Source of the DNA: a virus
Reading direction: 5' to 3' (one strand)
DNA: 38,350 nucleotides
Virus record (IMG/VR): IMGVR_UViG_3300033150_002114
Span: 1 to 38,350 of that record
In this document: positions 30,778 to 37,566 of the stretch, piece after piece
Numbering within the stretch: position 1 is the stretch's first letter
How the letters are laid out: each line of letters begins with the position of its first letter
The notes under the pieces: model-generated
Told to the model about the DNA's origin: nothing
What the model saw: the letters and a program-made list of their open reading frames with translations, nothing else
Database searches by the model: none
Program-made: the position numbers and the translations under genes

Positions 30778-30951
30778 ATGGACAAAGAACATAGAAAAGA
30801 CTGTGTATGGTATAACTGTTGTGACCACGTTTACATTTATGGAAAATGCCGGAAGGGTTGTTTAGGATATGTAACGAAAATAGAATATTATATATATCAG
30901 GATAGAAAAATAAGAGAATATAAGGAGAATAAAAATGATAGATTTTATTGA
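30778..30951 (+). CDS. Cys-rich small protein
   Basis: 57 aa from the ATG at 30778, GAGGA upstream; an earlier in-frame ATG at 30748 lies inside the previous gene. Residues 8-32 have DCVWYNCCDHVYIYGKCRKG plus a further Cys, a compact Cys/His cluster likely to bind zinc. The C-terminal half is basic and acidic mixed. Function unknown. Confidence 0.6.
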   Translation: MDKEHRKDCVWYNCCDHVYIYGKCRKGCLGYVTKIEYYIYQDRKIREYKENKNDRFY

Positions 30952-30991
30952 GTTTTTTGCAACAATAATAAAGAAGATGGAGATTGTTTAA
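30935..30991 (+). CDS. Possible 18-aa peptide
   Basis: An ATG at 30935 is preceded by AAGGAG at good distance and encodes MIDFIEFFATIIKKMEIV. It overlaps the end of the Cys-rich gene and ends shortly before the next gene's ribosome site. The good start signal argues for translation, perhaps as a coupling leader. Amphipathic helix only; low certainty. Confidence 0.35.
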   Translation: MIDFIEFFATIIKKMEIV

Positions 30992-31008
30992 AAAGGAGAT
31001 TAGATAAA

Positions 31009-31431
31009 ATGGATTTTTCAGAAAAATATGTTAAAATGTGTAAAGAAGCAAAAGAAATACAAGAATATAAAAAGAAAACAAAATGGCAAAAAGGAGATTT
31101 AAGATATTGGAATAAAATGTTTTTTAGCAAAGTTGAAAAAATTTATATAATAACAGAATTTACTTATAATGAATTTGAGGAAGGAATGATTTGGCTTCCT
31201 CGTCAGGATCAATTACAAGAATTTTTAGACAAAAATGATAAATATATAAATATGCACGATGGTTTACATATAATGAGGTTTTTAGAAGAGTTTATTAATT
31301 TTATTGATATTACTATGACTAAATATGAATCAATAGAACAATTTTTGCTTGCTTTTATAATGTGGCGTTTTTATTATAAAACCTGGAATAAAAAAAAAGA
31401 AAAATGGGAGAAAATATATGAATCTGATTAA
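31009..31431 (+). CDS. Phage protein of unknown function (WLPRQDQLQ family)
   Basis: 140 aa, AAAGGAG before the ATG. The N-terminus (SEKYVKMCKEAKEIQE) and the central MIWLPRQDQLQEFLD match a phage protein type I recall as recurrent but uncharacterised in phages of low-GC bacteria. The C-terminus is helical and aromatic. It overlaps the start of the nuclease gene by 14 bases, suggesting coupling. Confidence 0.65.
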   Translation: MDFSEKYVKMCKEAKEIQEYKKKTKWQKGDLRYWNKMFFSKVEKIYIITEFTYNEFEEGMIWLPRQDQLQEFLDKNDKYINMHDGLHIMRFLEEFINFIDITMTKYESIEQFLLAFIMWRFYYKTWNKKKEKWEKIYESD

Positions 31432-32221
31432 TTTAATTTATGAAGTGCAAAAAAAGGAAGAAATTTATGAAAAAAAATCACATTATCCCTCAGAAGTTAA
31501 TAAATGTATAAGACAAATTTGGTATAAATGGAAAAATATTGAACCTTCTAATCCTATTACTCCGCAAGCTTGGGTTAAAATGAAGATGGGTAATGCAATA
31601 CACGATTTGGTTTTTCGCTGGCTTGAAAAATCTGGTATTGAAATTGTTAATGAAATATCTGGTGAAAAAAGATTAGAAGGGTTAAAATATCCTATTCGCT
31701 ATCGGCTTGATAATATAGCAATTGATAAAGATTTAAACAAAATGATAGGAATTGAAATAAAGACGGGTTTTGCAAGAGGAATTGATGAAATAAAAAAACA
31801 AAATAAACCAAAAGACGAGCATTTAAACCAAGTTTTGTTATATATGCTTATTTCTGATATAGACATTTTTCATATACTTTATATTGCAAGAGATAATGGT
31901 TATATGTATGATTTTTTAATTGATATAAGAGCAGATAAATATTGTATAGATGGTAGACCTATTGAATTTGATGTAAAAGAGTTATATCAGCAATTTTTTG
32001 ATATTGAAAAGACAATTGAAAAACCTGAGCCACCAGAGCGAGAATATATGGTTATAATAAAAAATGGCGAAATAAAAGATAAAATTCAAAAAGATAAAAT
32101 TATTTATAAAACAGATTGGCAATGTCAATATTGCCAATGGCGAGATTTATGTTGGAAAGATGTGCTTGAAAAATATAATGATTATATACCGCAAATTAAT
32201 TATTATGAGGTGAAAAAATGA
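31418..32221 (+). CDS. Cas4/RecB-like PD-(D/E)xK nuclease with Fe-S cluster motif
   Basis: 267 aa, GGGAG before the ATG. The nuclease core shows MKMGNAIHDLVF (H62), RYRLDNIAID (D98), GIEIKTG (E113, K115) and a QVLLYMLISD helix (Q138, Y142). Four cysteines at C30, C236, C239 and C245 (CQYCQWRDLC) are placed as in Cas4 and AddB, which bind a 4Fe-4S cluster. It probably resects DNA ends for recombination. No Cas genes or CRISPR array are present, so a spacer-acquisition role is not indicated. Pairing with the annealing-like protein upstream is inferred. Confidence 0.82.
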   Translation: MNLINLIYEVQKKEEIYEKKSHYPSEVNKCIRQIWYKWKNIEPSNPITPQAWVKMKMGNAIHDLVFRWLEKSGIEIVNEISGEKRLEGLKYPIRYRLDNIAIDKDLNKMIGIEIKTGFARGIDEIKKQNKPKDEHLNQVLLYMLISDIDIFHILYIARDNGYMYDFLIDIRADKYCIDGRPIEFDVKELYQQFFDIEKTIEKPEPPEREYMVIIKNGEIKDKIQKDKIIYKTDWQCQYCQWRDLCWKDVLEKYNDYIPQINYYEVKK

Positions 32222-32715
32222 GAGAGATAAAATTTAGAGTATATGATAAAAAATTAAAAAAAATGATACATCGCCCTGTCTTAGGAGAGCCAAAAAAAGA
32301 CAATATACAAAAAAACAAATTTGGAAACTTAATTCCAGAATTATATAAAAATGAAATTAGGGCTTTAGATATAGTAATAGATACAGAAGGAAATATTTAC
32401 ATAATTGATTGTTATGGACATTATGAAAGTATAGAGACAATTGGTTTTAAAGACAGATATATAATAATGCAATATATAGGCAGAAAAGATAAAAACGGTA
32501 GAGAAATTTACGAAGAAGACCTTGTAAAGATAACATCAGCAGATAATTTTAAAATAATCGGTGTTATAAAATGGAATCGGCGTGGTTTTTATGAACTATG
32601 GTATAATTTTCATAATGGTGTCTATGAAACAGATTACTTTGAAAGATTTACATATGGAAAATGGTGTATAGAAGTAATAGGCAATATATATGAAAATCCA
32701 AAATTATTGGAGTAA
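32218..32715 (+). CDS. YopX family protein
   Basis: 165 aa. The ATG overlaps the nuclease stop (ATGA). The start REIKFRVYDKKLKKMIH, the central IIMQYIGRKDKNGREIYEED (then LVKI) and the final IEVIGNIYENPKLL are the three hallmark blocks of the YopX family, widespread in phages of Gram-positive bacteria. Its molecular role is not known. It is often in early regions. Confidence 0.9.
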   Translation: MREIKFRVYDKKLKKMIHRPVLGEPKKDNIQKNKFGNLIPELYKNEIRALDIVIDTEGNIYIIDCYGHYESIETIGFKDRYIIMQYIGRKDKNGREIYEEDLVKITSADNFKIIGVIKWNRRGFYELWYNFHNGVYETDYFERFTYGKWCIEVIGNIYENPKLLE

Positions 32716-32718
32716 AAA

Positions 32719-33087
32719 ATGATTGAATTATCACATATCTATGCAAATCTTGATAAACATTTATATAAAGCGCAAATTCAATACGAGGAAGTAATAGAAA
32801 AATATGGTGAAGCAAGAGAATATTACGCTGAATGTGTTATTGAATATGAAAAAGCTTTTGCAGAAGAGGTAAAAAAATTAAATAGCAAAAATATCCCTGT
32901 CACAATTGTTAAAGAAATAGCAAAATTGAATTGTATTGAACAGTATGAAAAAATGCTTAAAGCAAAAGCTTTGTATAAGAAATACAAAGCAAACAAAGAG
33001 GCGTATGAAGAACGAATAAATACAATAAAATTTTTAAGTAAAATAAAGTTTAATATGTTTGTTTTGGAACAGGATAAGGAGATATAA
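32719..33087 (+). CDS. Helical coiled-coil protein, unknown function
   Basis: 122 aa with GGAG before the ATG, and just three bases after the YopX stop. Almost wholly helical with Glu/Lys/Tyr repeats (YEEVIEKYGEAREYYAECVI, YKKYKANKEAYEERINTI). No motif. The end overlaps the leader of the next gene. Confidence 0.6.
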   Translation: MIELSHIYANLDKHLYKAQIQYEEVIEKYGEAREYYAECVIEYEKAFAEEVKKLNSKNIPVTIVKEIAKLNCIEQYEKMLKAKALYKKYKANKEAYEERINTIKFLSKIKFNMFVLEQDKEI

Positions 33088-33088
33088 A

Positions 33089-33442
33089 ATGGATTTAATA
33101 GTAGAAATACCTAAAAAATTTAAGAAACAATTAGAAAAGAGATTTGATGAAACAAAATTCGAAGAAAACAAAGATAGAATTATTAATATAAAAATTAACA
33201 CAACTTCTTGTCCATTGTGCGCTTTTTATAAACGATGTAGTAAATGTCCATTTTATAAATTTTCTTTTTCTAGAGTAGGATGCCGTAGTTGGATTGAAGA
33301 AATTTTATTTAAAAAATATGAAAATATTTGTTTTCATTTTGATGGAGAGAATATTTTTTATTTTAAAAATCAAGAAAAGCGCGCAATAAAGCAATTAAAA
33401 TATTTAAAAAAACAAGCAAAAAAATATATAAGGTGGATGTAA
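33089..33442 (+). CDS. Cys-rich small protein
   Basis: 117 aa from the ATG at 33089 with AAGGAG; an upstream in-frame ATG at 33059 lies within the previous gene and lacks a site. The motif TTSCPLCAFYKRCSKCPFYK (C-x2-C-x5-C-x2-C) near residues 38-57 plus a further Cys at about 65 is likely zinc- or Fe-S-binding. The C-terminal helix is basic (KRAIKQLKYLKKQAKKYI). Confidence 0.65.
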   Translation: MDLIVEIPKKFKKQLEKRFDETKFEENKDRIINIKINTTSCPLCAFYKRCSKCPFYKFSFSRVGCRSWIEEILFKKYENICFHFDGENIFYFKNQEKRAIKQLKYLKKQAKKYIRWM

Positions 33443-33443
33443 T

Positions 33444-33515
33444 ATGGACTGGATTATTATAGAATTGGAATTTTTATATTTAGCTGGACTTGCTTTATTT
33501 CTACTAATACGTTAA
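33444..33515 (+). CDS. 23-aa membrane peptide
   Basis: An ATG at 33444 with AGGTGG upstream encodes a 23-residue peptide with hydrophobic LEFLYLAGLALFLLIR, long enough for one membrane span. It is the last ORF of the early operon before the A/T-rich regulatory stretch. Small single-span peptides are common in phages but this has no homologue I know. Confidence 0.4.
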   Translation: MDWIIIELEFLYLAGLALFLLIR

Positions 33516-33563
33516 AAAAAATAAAAAATTGCTAAAAAATCAATTTTTTTAAAAAATTTTTTA

Positions 33564-33656
33564 AAATTTTTTATTTTACTAACTTACGATATAATAAGAA
33601 AAATAGAAAAATTTAAAAAATTTTTTTAAATTTTTTTAAAAAAAACTTGACTTTTT
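33564..33656. repeat. A/T-rich promoter-upstream element, copy B
   Basis: Near copy of 28426-28509: the core CTAACTTACGATATAA (33579-33594) and the following AGAAAAATAGAAAAATTTAA are conserved, ending at TTGACT. Here the core lies 68 bases before the -35, 11 more than in copy A, which is about one helical turn. The shared core supports a common regulator. Confidence 0.75.
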
Positions 33657-33675
33657 ATTCAAAATGTGTTATATT
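33647..33675 (+). promoter_or_regulatory. Promoter of the single-gene unit
   Basis: TTGACT (33647-33652) and TATATT (33670-33675) with a 17-base spacer. TGTGTTATATT around the -10 also occurs at the likely late promoter. The leader of about 45 bases contains AAGGAGG at 33714-33720, unlike the two divergent promoters. Confidence 0.88.
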
Positions 33676-33728
33676 ATTTATAGAAAGTAATTAATACTTT
33701 CAAAAATTTAAAAAAGGAGGTAGTTAAA

Positions 33729-34046
33729 ATGAAAAAGTTTAACAATTATATTTTACTAAAAGCAGAAGAACACGCTACCCGCAAAATTACATATAAAGAA
33801 ATTAAAGAACTCTATTACAAATATTATGAAAAGAAACCGTATTTTCCTTGTTTTCACACTTGTCTCATCGCAAATTTGACTAGTGACGAGTGGTATTACA
33901 ATGGAAAGGAATATTGGTATTGGTATGACGTGCTCTATATTGACGAGACAAAATCAAAATCAAAAGAATTATATATGTATAAAATGAGATATTTTCCAAA
34001 CGGGGATGAGAAAATTCTTGGTGAATATTACTTATTGATAAAATAA
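33729..34046 (+). CDS. Single-gene unit; unknown, possible regulator
   Basis: 105 aa, with its own promoter, an excellent AAGGAGG and a terminator. The protein is aromatic (many Tyr and Trp: ELYYKYYEKKPYFPCFHTCL, EWYYNGKEYWYWYDVLYI), with a basic N-terminus and no recognised domain. Two cysteines lie in FPCFHTC. Such isolated units often encode regulators, anti-host proteins or highly expressed early proteins. It stands between the early region and the convergent lysis genes. Confidence 0.75.
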   Translation: MKKFNNYILLKAEEHATRKITYKEIKELYYKYYEKKPYFPCFHTCLIANLTSDEWYYNGKEYWYWYDVLYIDETKSKSKELYMYKMRYFPNGDEKILGEYYLLIK

Positions 34047-34066
34047 TTTACTCATTTTAAACACCT

Positions 34067-34096
34067 GCGGGACGTTAAGTCCCGCTTTTATTTTAT
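34067..34096 (+). terminator. Intrinsic terminator between convergent units
   Basis: GCGGGAC/GTCCCGC seven-base stem around GTTAA, followed by TTTTATTTTAT on the plus strand. It ends the single-gene unit. The minus-strand spanin-like gene stops just inside the T tract at 34088, so the stem also lies at the 3' end of the long leftward transcript and may act in both directions. Confidence 0.88.
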
Positions 34097-34402
34097 ATTC
34101 TCTAATCCCCAAATTGCTAAATAAGTAACTCCGAAAGCAAAAACAATTCCACATCCAAACCCTACATAAAATTTGTTTCTTTCCCACCAGCTATTTTGTG
34201 TTTCTATTATATCTTGAAACTGATTACATTTCCATTCTAAAACAGAAATTTTTTGTTGCAATAAAATATTTTGTTGAGATAAAATTGTATAATTTCGTAA
34301 TTTTAAATCAATTTTCTGTAACTCTTCTGTTGTAAATTGCGCATTAGATGTACTTACGAATATCATCAATAAGCTGATTACGAGACATTTTTTTAACCAC
34401 AT
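34088..34402 (-). CDS. Exported membrane protein of the lysis cassette (spanin-like candidate)
   Basis: 104 aa, AAGGAG before the ATG at 34402. The first 22 residues form a signal peptide (KKCLVISLLMIFVSTSNAQ, cleavage after Ala). A coiled-coil-like middle (30-65) and a C-terminal membrane segment (FYVGFGCGIVFAFGVTYL) follow. It overlaps the preceding gene by 59 bases. Overlapping envelope genes after an endolysin recall Rz/Rz1, but there is no lipobox, so the spanin role is only possible. It is the last gene of the leftward transcript. Confidence 0.55.
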   Translation of the reverse strand: MWLKKCLVISLLMIFVSTSNAQFTTEELQKIDLKLRNYTILSQQNILLQQKISVLEWKCNQFQDIIETQNSWWERNKFYVGFGCGIVFAFGVTYLAIWGLENIK

Positions 34403-34595
34403 CTTTATTACTCCTTTTCTTTTTTTCTAATCTTTCATATTCTTTGTCTATTTTATCAATTTCTGTTTCTGCTTTTTGGATTATTTTGTCAATAATTTTT
34501 TTAACGCCATCAGATTTACGCCTAAAAAAAGCAATAAATAAGCTACCAAATAAAACAAGAACAATAAACCAAAAAAATTTCTTTATCAGTTTCAT
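34344..34595 (-). CDS. Single-span coiled-coil protein (possible inner-membrane spanin)
   Basis: 83 aa, AAAGGAG before the ATG at 34595. An N-terminal membrane segment (FFWFIVLVLFGSLFIAFF, about 7-24) is followed by a charged coiled coil (IIDKIIQKAETEIDKIDKEY). This topology is that of Rz-type i-spanins. It also fits a holin accessory protein. Its gene overlaps the next exported protein in another frame. Confidence 0.55.
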   Translation of the reverse strand: MKLIKKFFWFIVLVLFGSLFIAFFRRKSDGVKKIIDKIIQKAETEIDKIDKEYERLEKKKRSNKDVVKKMSRNQLIDDIRKYI

Positions 34596-34631
34596 TTTTT
34601 GCTCCTTTAATAATTCTTGATTTATTTTTAT

Positions 34632-34811
34632 TTATTTTTTCAAACTACCTGTTAAGTTTACAACAGCATTGCCTGAACAATAAATAGCAAAAATATAAAT
34701 TAAAGCTCTTATAAAAAGCTCTGCTGATAATAATTTAACAAAAAATGAAACAGAAACAAGTATTATTAAAAATATTCCTAAAATAAATTTTCTACTTAAA
34801 AATCGTTTCAT
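34632..34811 (-). CDS. Holin candidate (59 aa, two spans)
   Basis: ATG at 34811 with GTGAGGTAAAG upstream, ten bases after the endolysin stop. A basic N-terminus (KRFLSRK) precedes two hydrophobic segments (ILGIFLIILVSVSFFVKLL and LFIRALIYIFAIYCSGNAV). Size, topology and position beside the endolysin are those of a small holin. The other candidate is the single-span protein at 35207-35389. Confidence 0.6.
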   Translation of the reverse strand: MKRFLSRKFILGIFLIILVSVSFFVKLLSAELFIRALIYIFAIYCSGNAVVNLTGSLKK

Positions 34812-34820
34812 AACTTTACC

Positions 34821-35210
34821 TCACTTATAATATGTCCAGATAACTTCTTGTACTTTGTTTTCATCTAAATCGCAATGAATAAAATTTTTTCCTATACCTA
34901 TTCTTGTAAAACCTGCTTTCAGTAAAGCTATTATTATCTTATATCGTGTTTGACTTGAATAACAGACAATATCACACGCAAGTCCTCGTAAATGTGAGCT
35001 ATTTGGTTTCCCGCCTACTTTTTTGTTATGTTCTCTTGTTCGGTACCCAGACGAAATTTTAAAAGGTATATTTGCTATTTTTCGCGCAATTAGAAGATGA
35101 TTCATAAATCTTTTTTGCATCTTAAACCCAGAACCAACTTCATCAGGTGAATCAAATTCATTTGGTTTAAAGTAAGGCTCGTAAGTTTTCCAATCTTCTT
35201 TTGTCATCAT
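34821..35210 (-). CDS. Endolysin, peptidase M15 (D,D-/L,D-carboxypeptidase-like)
   Basis: 129 aa, starting at paired ATGs at 35210/35207 that overlap the previous stop. The M15 zinc site is intact: SSHLRGLACDIV (H73, D80) and FIHCDLD (H112), preceded by KISSGYRTREHNKKVGG. These enzymes cut peptidoglycan stem peptides. There is no wall-binding domain or signal peptide, so release must depend on a holin. Confidence 0.9.
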   Translation of the reverse strand: MMTKEDWKTYEPYFKPNEFDSPDEVGSGFKMQKRFMNHLLIARKIANIPFKISSGYRTREHNKKVGGKPNSSHLRGLACDIVCYSSQTRYKIIIALLKAGFTRIGIGKNFIHCDLDENKVQEVIWTYYK

Positions 35211-35389
35211 TTTATTACACCTAATAATTTAAATAATCCGATTATAAGCCCTGTTACAATTCCGCCAGCAATTCCGCCTATCCAGAAAGTTATTTTTCGT
35301 GCGTTTTGTAATTCTTCTCTAATTGCTTTAAACTCGCCTTGAATATAAAAATATAATTCTCTAATTGTTTTAGGCTCACTATTTCCCAT
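35207..35389 (-). CDS. XhlA-like holin/anchor protein
   Basis: 60 aa, ATG at 35389. An amphipathic N-terminal helix (TIRELYFYIQGEFKAIREEL) and a single Gly-rich membrane segment (ITFWIGGIAGGIVTGLIIGL) ending in basic FKLLGVIK are the pattern of XhlA/haemolysin-like phage lysis proteins. It overlaps the endolysin start (ATGA), so both are coupled. Confidence 0.7.
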   Translation of the reverse strand: MGNSEPKTIRELYFYIQGEFKAIREELQNARKITFWIGGIAGGIVTGLIIGLFKLLGVIK

Positions 35390-35398
35390 TTTTTACTC

Positions 35399-35623
35399 CT
35401 ATAAAATTGTTGTTGTTAAAATAACAGTTTTGCCATTTATAATATCTGCTTCTACCTTTTTCGTTTCTATTAATTTCATTATAACAGTATTTCTTTGCAT
35501 TTCACAGTTTCCACAATAAACAGTTGTCGTAGGATTTATATCTTCTTCTTTTAATCCAAAACTAATTGTTTGTTTAGTATGACATTTTGGACATTCAAAT
35601 ATTTTAATATATTCATATAACAT
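35399..35623 (-). CDS. Zinc-ribbon protein between fibre and lysis genes
   Basis: 74 aa, GAGAGG before the ATG at 35623. FECPKCHTKQ and VYCGNCEMQ provide C11-x-x-C14 and C37-x-x-C40. The C-terminal half is beta-rich (EADIINGKTVILTTTIL). Role unknown; its place among late genes suggests a structural or assembly role. Confidence 0.6.
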   Translation of the reverse strand: MLYEYIKIFECPKCHTKQTISFGLKEEDINPTTTVYCGNCEMQRNTVIMKLIETKKVEADIINGKTVILTTTIL

Positions 35624-35624
35624 T

Positions 35625-36293
35625 TTAAAATAACCTCTCTATTAGTAACTGTATTTTTCCTACTGTTGATGTTAAAGCAAATCCCGTTGAAAAAATTTTT
35701 ATTGTAGTTAAAGTATTAATATTTGATATTCCAATTATATGATTGTTATATTCTTCAACATTAGTAGAATCAATTATTGAACAATCAATAAGATATACTT
35801 TTTTTTCATTTATATTATTATTAATAATCATATTTCCTAACACATAATATAGTTTCGTTGTTGTATCAGCAGTCCAGTGATATAAATTTATTTGAGATTG
35901 AGAAGTTAAAGTATTATCTAAACTGCTATAATAATTATATGAAGAAGTAGTGTTAGGATTAATTAAAATGTAAGTAGTTATACTTAATGACGATTCATAT
36001 TTCAATTCATACCAAAATTTTAACTGAAATATATCTTGATTTAATCCTTCAATATTTCCAATAAATGTTTGAGCTGTTGCTTGTTCACATATAATAGCGT
36101 GACTTGTTAAATATTCTACATATACATTATTCCATTTATAATCGTCTCTACCTAAATCATAAACCCCTGTCGTGTAAGAAAGCGTAGTTGTAACTTGAAC
36201 AGGTAACAAATCTCCGCTTCTTACTGCTTTAAAATTCTCGTTAAATTCATTAGCATCAATTGTTGTTGAATTATATAATCTCGTCCACGCCAT
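35625..36293 (-). CDS. Tail fibre-like protein, paralogue 3
   Basis: 222 aa, ATG at 36293. The first 70 residues match the two upstream proteins: MAWTRLYNS, N-ENF-K-A-V-R-S-G-D-LLP, SYTTGVYDLGRDDYKWNNVY. The rest differs, being beta-rich and Thr/Asn/Tyr-rich. The conserved YDLG-x-x-x-Y-K-W-x-x-x-Y block is common in phage fibre N-termini. It probably binds the tail tip and displays a variable receptor-binding end (inference). Confidence 0.7.
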   Translation of the reverse strand: MAWTRLYNSTTIDANEFNENFKAVRSGDLLPVQVTTTLSYTTGVYDLGRDDYKWNNVYVEYLTSHAIICEQATAQTFIGNIEGLNQDIFQLKFWYELKYESSLSITTYILINPNTTSSYNYYSSLDNTLTSQSQINLYHWTADTTTKLYYVLGNMIINNNINEKKVYLIDCSIIDSTNVEEYNNHIIGISNINTLTTIKIFSTGFALTSTVGKIQLLIERLF

Positions 36294-36295
36294 TT

Positions 36296-36925
36296 TTATT
36301 TCTCATAATATAATTTTATCGTTGTGCCTGTTAAAAAATTTCCATCAGTTTTTATTTGAATTTCTGATGTTAAAGAATCAGAAAGATTATCTGTAGTATA
36401 TGTCATCTCGCCTAAAAGAGATGTAATTGTGTTATTTATACTTCCAGCAAAAAGAAAATATATTCTATTACTACTTGAAGTATAATATTTAATTTTAAGA
36501 GAAAAAAGCCCGTATTTAGCTGAGGTTGTCGCAATAATTTTAAAGTAAGAGCTCCCGCTACTATTTGCAAAAAAAACTACTCCTGCTGTTTTTTTAACAA
36601 ATCCCAAAATATTAATTAAATTTTGTGTCTGCGCTGTTGTTAATGTAAAAATAATAGTATTTGTAACGCCAGTTAAAATTTGCGTGTTTTGTAAATGAGA
36701 ATTTAGAAAAATATCTGAAGCTGTTATTGTATTTGCAATAATTGAATTTATATATAATTCTTTCCATCTATATGTAGAACTTCCTATGTTATAACTTCCA
36801 TCAGTATAAGAAAGACTTGTTGATAATTTTTTAGGCAAAATACTTCCATCTCGTATAACTTTAAAATTCTCGTGCACATCATTCATATCTGCTGTAATTG
36901 AATTTTGTATATATGCCCAGCCCAT
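36296..36925 (-). CDS. Tail fibre-like protein, paralogue 2
   Basis: 209 aa, ATG at 36925 overlapping the previous stop (TAATG). N-terminus MGWAYIQNS, VHENFKVIRDGSILPKKLST, SYTDGSYNIGSSTYRWKELY aligns with its two neighbours, while residues beyond 75 differ (LNSHLQNTQILTGVTNTIIF, FFANSSGSSYFKIIATTS). The three genes are likely duplications of an anchor domain with exchanged binding ends. Confidence 0.7.
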   Translation of the reverse strand: MGWAYIQNSITADMNDVHENFKVIRDGSILPKKLSTSLSYTDGSYNIGSSTYRWKELYINSIIANTITASDIFLNSHLQNTQILTGVTNTIIFTLTTAQTQNLINILGFVKKTAGVVFFANSSGSSYFKIIATTSAKYGLFSLKIKYYTSSSNRIYFLFAGSINNTITSLLGEMTYTTDNLSDSLTSEIQIKTDGNFLTGTTIKLYYEK

Positions 36926-37566
36926 TATATCTTACTCCTAAAAAATATCATTTGTCCAAAATCAAAATGTGTTCCTGTTGTTGCAGCTGAACAAGTCATA
37001 GCAATGATTAAATATTCATTTGTTACATTATTATATAAAGAAGTTTCAGTAATAAGGTTACCTGGGTATTTTCTTGAATATATCTTACACAAATGATTTC
37101 CTGTTAAATTTCCAGAAATATAAAGATTATGATTAGGAAAACCTGAGCCTAAATTTTCACCAACTAACTGAGTATTAATTCCTGTAACAGTGTTATCAAA
37201 AAAGAAATATATTTGATATGATGTTATAGTAGCTACATCAAATTTATAATGAACTGAAATTAAAAAATTATAAAAATTATAAGAAGACAATGCTGAAAAA
37301 TTAAAATATAATACTTTTGTTGAAATTCCTGAAGGAGTTACAGTAATTTTTGTATTTAAATAATTAGAATTATTTATGTCTAAATTATTACAATATAATC
37401 TATTCCATCTATATCTCACAGACCCTAAATTATAAACTCCAGTCGTATATGAAGCAGTATCAGAAATTTTCAAAGGCAATAAATCTTCACTACCGCATAT
37501 TTGAAAATTCTCGTGCACTTCGTTACCGTATGCTGGTGTTGAATACACAAATTTATGCCACGCCAT
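36925..37566 (-). CDS. Tail fibre-like protein, paralogue 1
   Basis: 213 aa, ATG at 37566 one base after the hub stop. N-terminus MAWHKFVYSTPAYGNEVHEN, LLPLKISDTASYTTGVYNLG, RYRWNRLY matches the two downstream paralogues. The remainder is beta-rich with aromatic and Asn/Ser residues (VLYFNFSALSSYNFYNFLIS). It is first in order after the hub, as expected for a tip-attached fibre. Confidence 0.7.
   Translation of the reverse strand: MAWHKFVYSTPAYGNEVHENFQICGSEDLLPLKISDTASYTTGVYNLGSVRYRWNRLYCNNLDINNSNYLNTKITVTPSGISTKVLYFNFSALSSYNFYNFLISVHYKFDVATITSYQIYFFFDNTVTGINTQLVGENLGSGFPNHNLYISGNLTGNHLCKIYSRKYPGNLITETSLYNNVTNEYLIIAMTCSAATTGTHFDFGQMIFFRSKI

Noticed and set aside
31418-32221. Cas4-like nuclease as a sign of a CRISPR system
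   Set aside because: No repeats with spacers and no other cas genes; stand-alone Cas4/RecB-like nucleases are common in phages.
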